From Bidens hawaiensis (lineage: Eukaryota; Streptophyta; Magnoliopsida; Asterales; Asteraceae): 64,000 bases of DNA. Positions 60,858-64,000 of the stretch are shown in pieces; within the stretch, counting starts at the first letter, position 1; every line of letters starts with the position of its first letter. The notes beneath the pieces were generated by a model. It saw only the letters and a program-made list of their open reading frames with translations. It ran no database searches and had not been told where the DNA came from. The stretch lies in NCBI GenBank assembly GCA_021521415.1, contig JAIQDT010000833.1:310001-374000 (forward strand). Direction: 5' to 3'. The translations under genes were made by a program, and so were the position numbers.

Positions 60858-61517
60858 TGTTTTGGTCAAAAATTGACAAAGGTGATCTCGTAACCAAATT
60901 ATTAAATGGAACTCGGTGCTTGTTTGAAATGAACGTAAAAGTGCTGGAACACAGAGATTTGTTGCGAGGAAAAAACCCGTTATCCTGAGGATAACAAGAA
61001 AAAAAACCTCGTTTATTAATAATCGAAAAAGGTTACAAGTGGTGGAGCTCTTTCTCTTTCGGATCGTGTTACAAGTGATACTATTGCTAAAGTGTGAAAG
61101 TTGTGTAAAGTGTGTCTTTTGATCCAAAGATAGCTGCTCTATTTATACAAACAATTGACTAACAAACATTCCTAAAATTCCGGAGATAATTGACTCCTTC
61201 TAATTAGCCGTTTGATTCCACGTTTCCTTTTTGAGCACGTGTTATTTGAAGTAATCCCTATAATTCCGGAGATAATAGACTCTTTCCTTATCAGCCGTTT
61301 GACCTTGTTGAGCACGTCCTTTGAGGTTGTTGGCGAGTAGTCCGAGTCGTTAGGAGCACATGGGAACGTTGTATGACCTGGTAAACATCAAAGAAAGGTG
61401 GTGGAATCATTAGCACAATAATATATTAAGGATACATGTATCTTCGGAGGATACTATATCCTGGAGTTATCATGAACATATCGTTTGCTTAGGATACTGA
61501 AAATCTGAGCCCTAACA
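60858..61517 (-). repeat. 3' LTR of element 3
   Basis: On the minus strand TGTTAGGGCTCAG ... CCAAAACA, about 660 bp, with a TATA box TATAAATAGAGC near 61132-61146. It resembles the element 2 LTR at both ends. The inner part contains a diverged repeat: ATCTCCGGAATT appears near 61192 and 61268 (as complement), each followed by AACGGCTxAT-type sequence. Confidence 0.85.
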
Positions 61518-61655
61518 ATTGTCCCCAAAATTAACGGCTGTAAAAGGTGGTTTACAGCTGTTGCTTTTTTGAATCTCGAATTCCGCAGATGGAGTGGATA
61601 AGCCTATCATTTTCCAGGTAAATGTCTTTCTTTCTTTGCTTTTCATCTTCAATCA

Positions 61656-61836
61656 CCATGAGTAAAAAACTCAAGCTTTTCGTCATCAAGTCCAGGTTCA
61701 GGAGGCTAAGGCTGCTGGGTTGGAGACTCCTGTTTGGGATGTGGCAGCTTTAGAGAAGATCGTGGCGGAGCTGAGCGGAGAGAATGCGGAAGAGTCTTCC
61801 TATTTGTTGAGAACGAAGCCTAGGCATTGTTCTTAA
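61656..61836 (+). pseudogene. Remnant of the antisense gene in element 3
   Basis: A short plus-strand frame (antisense to the element) encodes AAGLETPVWDVAALEKIVAEL, matching the exon 4 part DVGVDTSFWDVAAWKKVLAEL of the element 2 antisense gene, and stops at 61834-61836. The other exons are not present, so the gene is mostly deleted. A GTAAATG after CATTTTCCAG near 61618 may be an old splice donor. Confidence 0.7.
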
Positions 61837-63071
61837 TTTCCTGCAATTTCCGTTAGTAATGACATAATCTTTTGGCTTTTACATTGTGTTTTAATTGTAC
61901 TATATTTTAGATAACTCATGTTGATACGTTATTCATAATGTGTCCGAGAAATATTTTTGAGACTTAAGTTTTTGAAATAGAACATCTTAAGGATAATGTA
62001 CCCAAAAAACATATTTCTTAAACTTATTATATTTCAGAATAAAATAGTTTAAGGATTATCTCTTTATAAAATATATCTTTAAGACTTATCATAAAACATC
62101 TTAAGGATAATATATCCTTATGCCTTGTGTGAGTTATCACAATCAAACCAAAAGATCATACCTTTAAATGTAAATTGAGTGATAGAACTAAGTGTAAAAA
62201 GTACCTTCATGGAGATCATTTATAAGTCTAGTTAGCTTACATATGATGTCCCAATTGTTGAGCTTTTTGAAGTATCATGTTTCTGGAATTTTGCTAAGTC
62301 AAAAACAACTTTGTAATATATCTACATTTAGCGATTTGTCCGATCTTCGATCTGTCAAAACAAAGTTAGATAATCCTGGAGATAGAGCCCATTTACTGGC
62401 GACAAGGCCTGTGTACTGGTGATAAAGCCTTTTCACTGGTGACTAGGCCTTGAATTAGGAGACATGAAAATGTCTAAGCTTGAGATAATACTGGGGAAAG
62501 TCCCAAATGTACGGGCATGTAAATGCCAAAACTTGAGATAACATGAAAATGTTATAAACCTTAGATAACAGGAAAATGTTATAAACCGTATGTGTGACAC
62601 GTCTTCCACTTATCTTAAGGATTCGGTATATAGCCAACAACAAACGGATTATCAGCTGGTCTGGTCCGCCTGCCTCGAACTATATCCGAATCATCGTGCC
62701 CTCCAAGCGTTCGTTGGAAAGGTGAAAACCTTTAAACATTAGAAGATATCCAAGATATCTTATTCATGCGCTCCAGGCGTTTGTTGGAAAGGTGAAAACC
62801 TTTAAACCTTAGAAGATATCCAAGATATCTTATTCGTGTGTAAGGTGATTAGCCTCTGATGTTGTGAAGATAACATATCCTTGGGATAACTGCAAAACAT
62901 TAAACTCTTAATGAGGGGTGGGTGTTAGCCTGGCTAACACCCCTCCGATGCTTAAGTCAGTAAACTTGATAAAGAGATAATAAAGTTTAAATATGAAACA
63001 ATGTAAAAGTAGATCAGGGAACATACCTTTATCCTAAGATGTTGAGGATATGAACATACCAGTTAAGGATA
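61837..63071 (-). other. Non-coding spacer of element 3 with small repeats
   Basis: Equivalent to the 43178-43940 spacer of element 2; shared sequence includes TCATGGAGATCATTTATAA near 62207 (complement near 43308-43328). It contains the 70-bp duplication at 62701-62840 and short AGATAACA(T/G)GAAAATG repeats near 62537-62585. Confidence 0.7.
62701..62840. repeat. 70-bp tandem duplication
   Basis: CTCCAAGCGTTCGTTGGAAA at 62701 and CTCCAGGCGTTTGTTGGAAA at 62771; the rest of the unit, including GATATCCAAGATATC, is nearly identical. Confidence 0.9.
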
Positions 63072-63387
63072 CTAACAAAAATATGCCTTGAGATTGATAA
63101 CATTCCAAGCTCTTGGTATAGGGACTTCTTCCATAGTGATTAACCTGTAGGCCCTTTGCCTGCTTCTGAATCAATCAAGTAAGGACCTTCCCACTTTGGA
63201 GCTAACTTCCCATCTGCTAGGTTAGTGGTATTCTGGAATGCCTCTCTTAACACCATGTCCCCTACTTGGAATCTTCGGATTCGAGTTCTTGTTGTAGGAC
63301 TTGGCTATTCTTTGTTGATATGCTGCCATTCTGATCTTAGCTAGATCTCTGAGCTCATCAATAGTGTCTAATTCTTCAATAAGGCTT
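63072..63387 (-). pseudogene. C-terminal end of integrase/pol in element 3
   Basis: On the minus strand it begins at the deletion junction with SLIEELDTIDELRDLAKIRM and ends with a PIPRAWN block and a TAG at about 63072-63074. It aligns with the pol end of element 2 (SLTEDLDTIDKLRDLAKIRM). One frame change occurs near 63290 (NSNPKIP). Nothing of the catalytic core remains. Confidence 0.85.
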
Positions 63388-64000
63388 TGTTCTAGAGAAC
63401 TTCTGTGGAGAGTCTGACTTCCTGTTGGTAGACTCATACTTCGGGATAACCAAACCTTCATGAGCCTTCTTATCATTCTCTAGGCGGATGTGTCTTAACG
63501 CCCTGTTTCTGACTTCATCAAGATTCCTGCATTGAGTCATGACAAGATCATCATAGAAGGATGAATCCTTCTTTAACCCCATCTTGAGAGCTTCAATAGC
63601 AGCCGCCATATCAAGGTTGGGGATATCCAAAGCTTCCCTGCTAAATCTAGTTATGTAATCCCTTAGGGATTCATTATTATTTTGAATAATTCTATATAAA
63701 TTACCTGTCATTTTCTCAAAAGATCTACTACAAGAAAATTGATTATTGAATAAGTTAATCAAATGAGCAAATGAAGTAATAGTGTTGGAAGGAATACTCA
63801 ATAACCATTTGAGAGCCGGTCCCGTTAGTGTTGAACTGAACCCCTTGCATAGGCAAGCTTCTTTGATGTCAATAGGGATGGGGTTGATCTCCATCCTTTC
63901 TCTATACTGAGCTACGTGTTCCTCAGGATCCGTAGTGCCATCGTACAGCTTCATGCTGGGCGTTTGGAACTTCTTGGGGATCTCCACGTCACATATAGGC
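63376..64000 (-). CDS. Gag capsid region of element 3 (5' end off-window, 3' end truncated by deletion)
   Basis: Open from the right window edge to 63376. It carries the Ty3/gypsy gag core (retrotransposon gag family): YDGTTDPEEHVAQYRERMEI, LCKGFSSTLTGPALKWL, FAHLINLFNNQFSCSR and LYRIIQNNNESLRDYITRF. It ends with STNRKSDSPQKFSRTKPY and a stop made by the deletion junction, so the zinc-knuckle part is lost. The protein could still form the capsid-like core. The frame runs off the edge, so the first Met seen is internal. Confidence 0.88.
   Translation of the reverse strand, partial: PICDVEIPKKFQTPSMKLYDGTTDPEEHVAQYRERMEINPIPIDIKEACLCKGFSSTLTGPALKWLLSIPSNTITSFAHLINLFNNQFSCSRSFEKMTGNLYRIIQNNNESLRDYITRFSREALDIPNLDMAAAIEALKMGLKKDSSFYDDLVMTQCRNLDEVRNRALRHIRLENDKKAHEGLVIPKYESTNRKSDSPQKFSRTKPY

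Larger units (their letters stand above)
60858..64000 (-). mobile_element. Tat-type LTR retrotransposon with internal deletion (element 3), partial
   Basis: The 3' LTR (60858-61517) and the following 2.5 kb of a minus-strand element related to element 2; the rest is off-window to the right. From the LTR inwards on the minus strand lie the purine tract TTTTGGGGACAAT, a remnant of the antisense gene (plus strand here), non-coding spacer, the last 105 codons of pol and then, directly fused, gag. Protease, reverse transcriptase, RNase H and most of integrase are missing. The 5 bases beyond the LTR are AGCAT; the other target copy is off-window. Confidence 0.9.

Overview
This window looks like nuclear DNA of a flowering plant. 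It is AT-rich between elements, has spliced genes with GT-AG introns, and consists almost entirely of transposable elements. The style of the elements (GCGC-rich Tat-type Ty3/gypsy elements with antisense genes, long LTRs starting TGTAAC, many small hAT elements) suggests the daisy family (Asteraceae); that is an impression, not a proof. I found no intact single-copy host gene, no tRNA or rRNA gene and no CRISPR array. The only host-gene sequence I recognise is an 804-bp stretch of threonine synthase carried inside a Mutator-like transposon.

Layout. 1-7117: 3' part of a Tat-lineage Ty3/gypsy element (integrase end, a seven-exon antisense gene with its own TATA box, 3' LTR). 7118 to about 19390: an L1-type LINE on the minus strand, broken by four insertions: the Tat element, a Ty1/copia element (8202-15976) that itself holds a solo LTR (12458-15231), and a 557-bp hAT MITE (16518-17074). 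Target-site duplications bound the last three. 21612-23053: a very young Pack-MULE-like element (259-bp inverted repeats differing at one position, perfect 11-bp duplication) carrying threonine synthase. 25748-31572: a large non-coding LTR element with an array of about 15 short hairpins. 32405-35635: a hAT transposon with a complete 678-codon transposase. 37571-46774: a hAT MITE split by a complete 8.6-kb Tat-type element (37638-46282). 47483-48431 and 51874-52832: two related non-autonomous Helitrons, each an internal dimer. 48433-49660: remnant of the 3' end of a non-LTR retrotransposon. 53160-56115: four more MITEs. 58080-60287: a second solo LTR. 60858 to the right edge: a third Tat-type element on the minus strand with a large internal deletion.

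How the parts relate. The two better preserved Tat-type elements both carry a spliced gene running against pol between pol and the 3' LTR, and the third keeps a remnant of it; this is a shared architecture. The second element has lost the gag capsid core but keeps pol segments. The third keeps the gag core but has lost nearly all of pol at an 8-bp microhomology, so each lacks what the other has. The hAT transposase is the only large open frame that looks able to make a complete enzyme. Insertions can be ordered by nesting: LINE first, then copia, then the solo LTR inside it.
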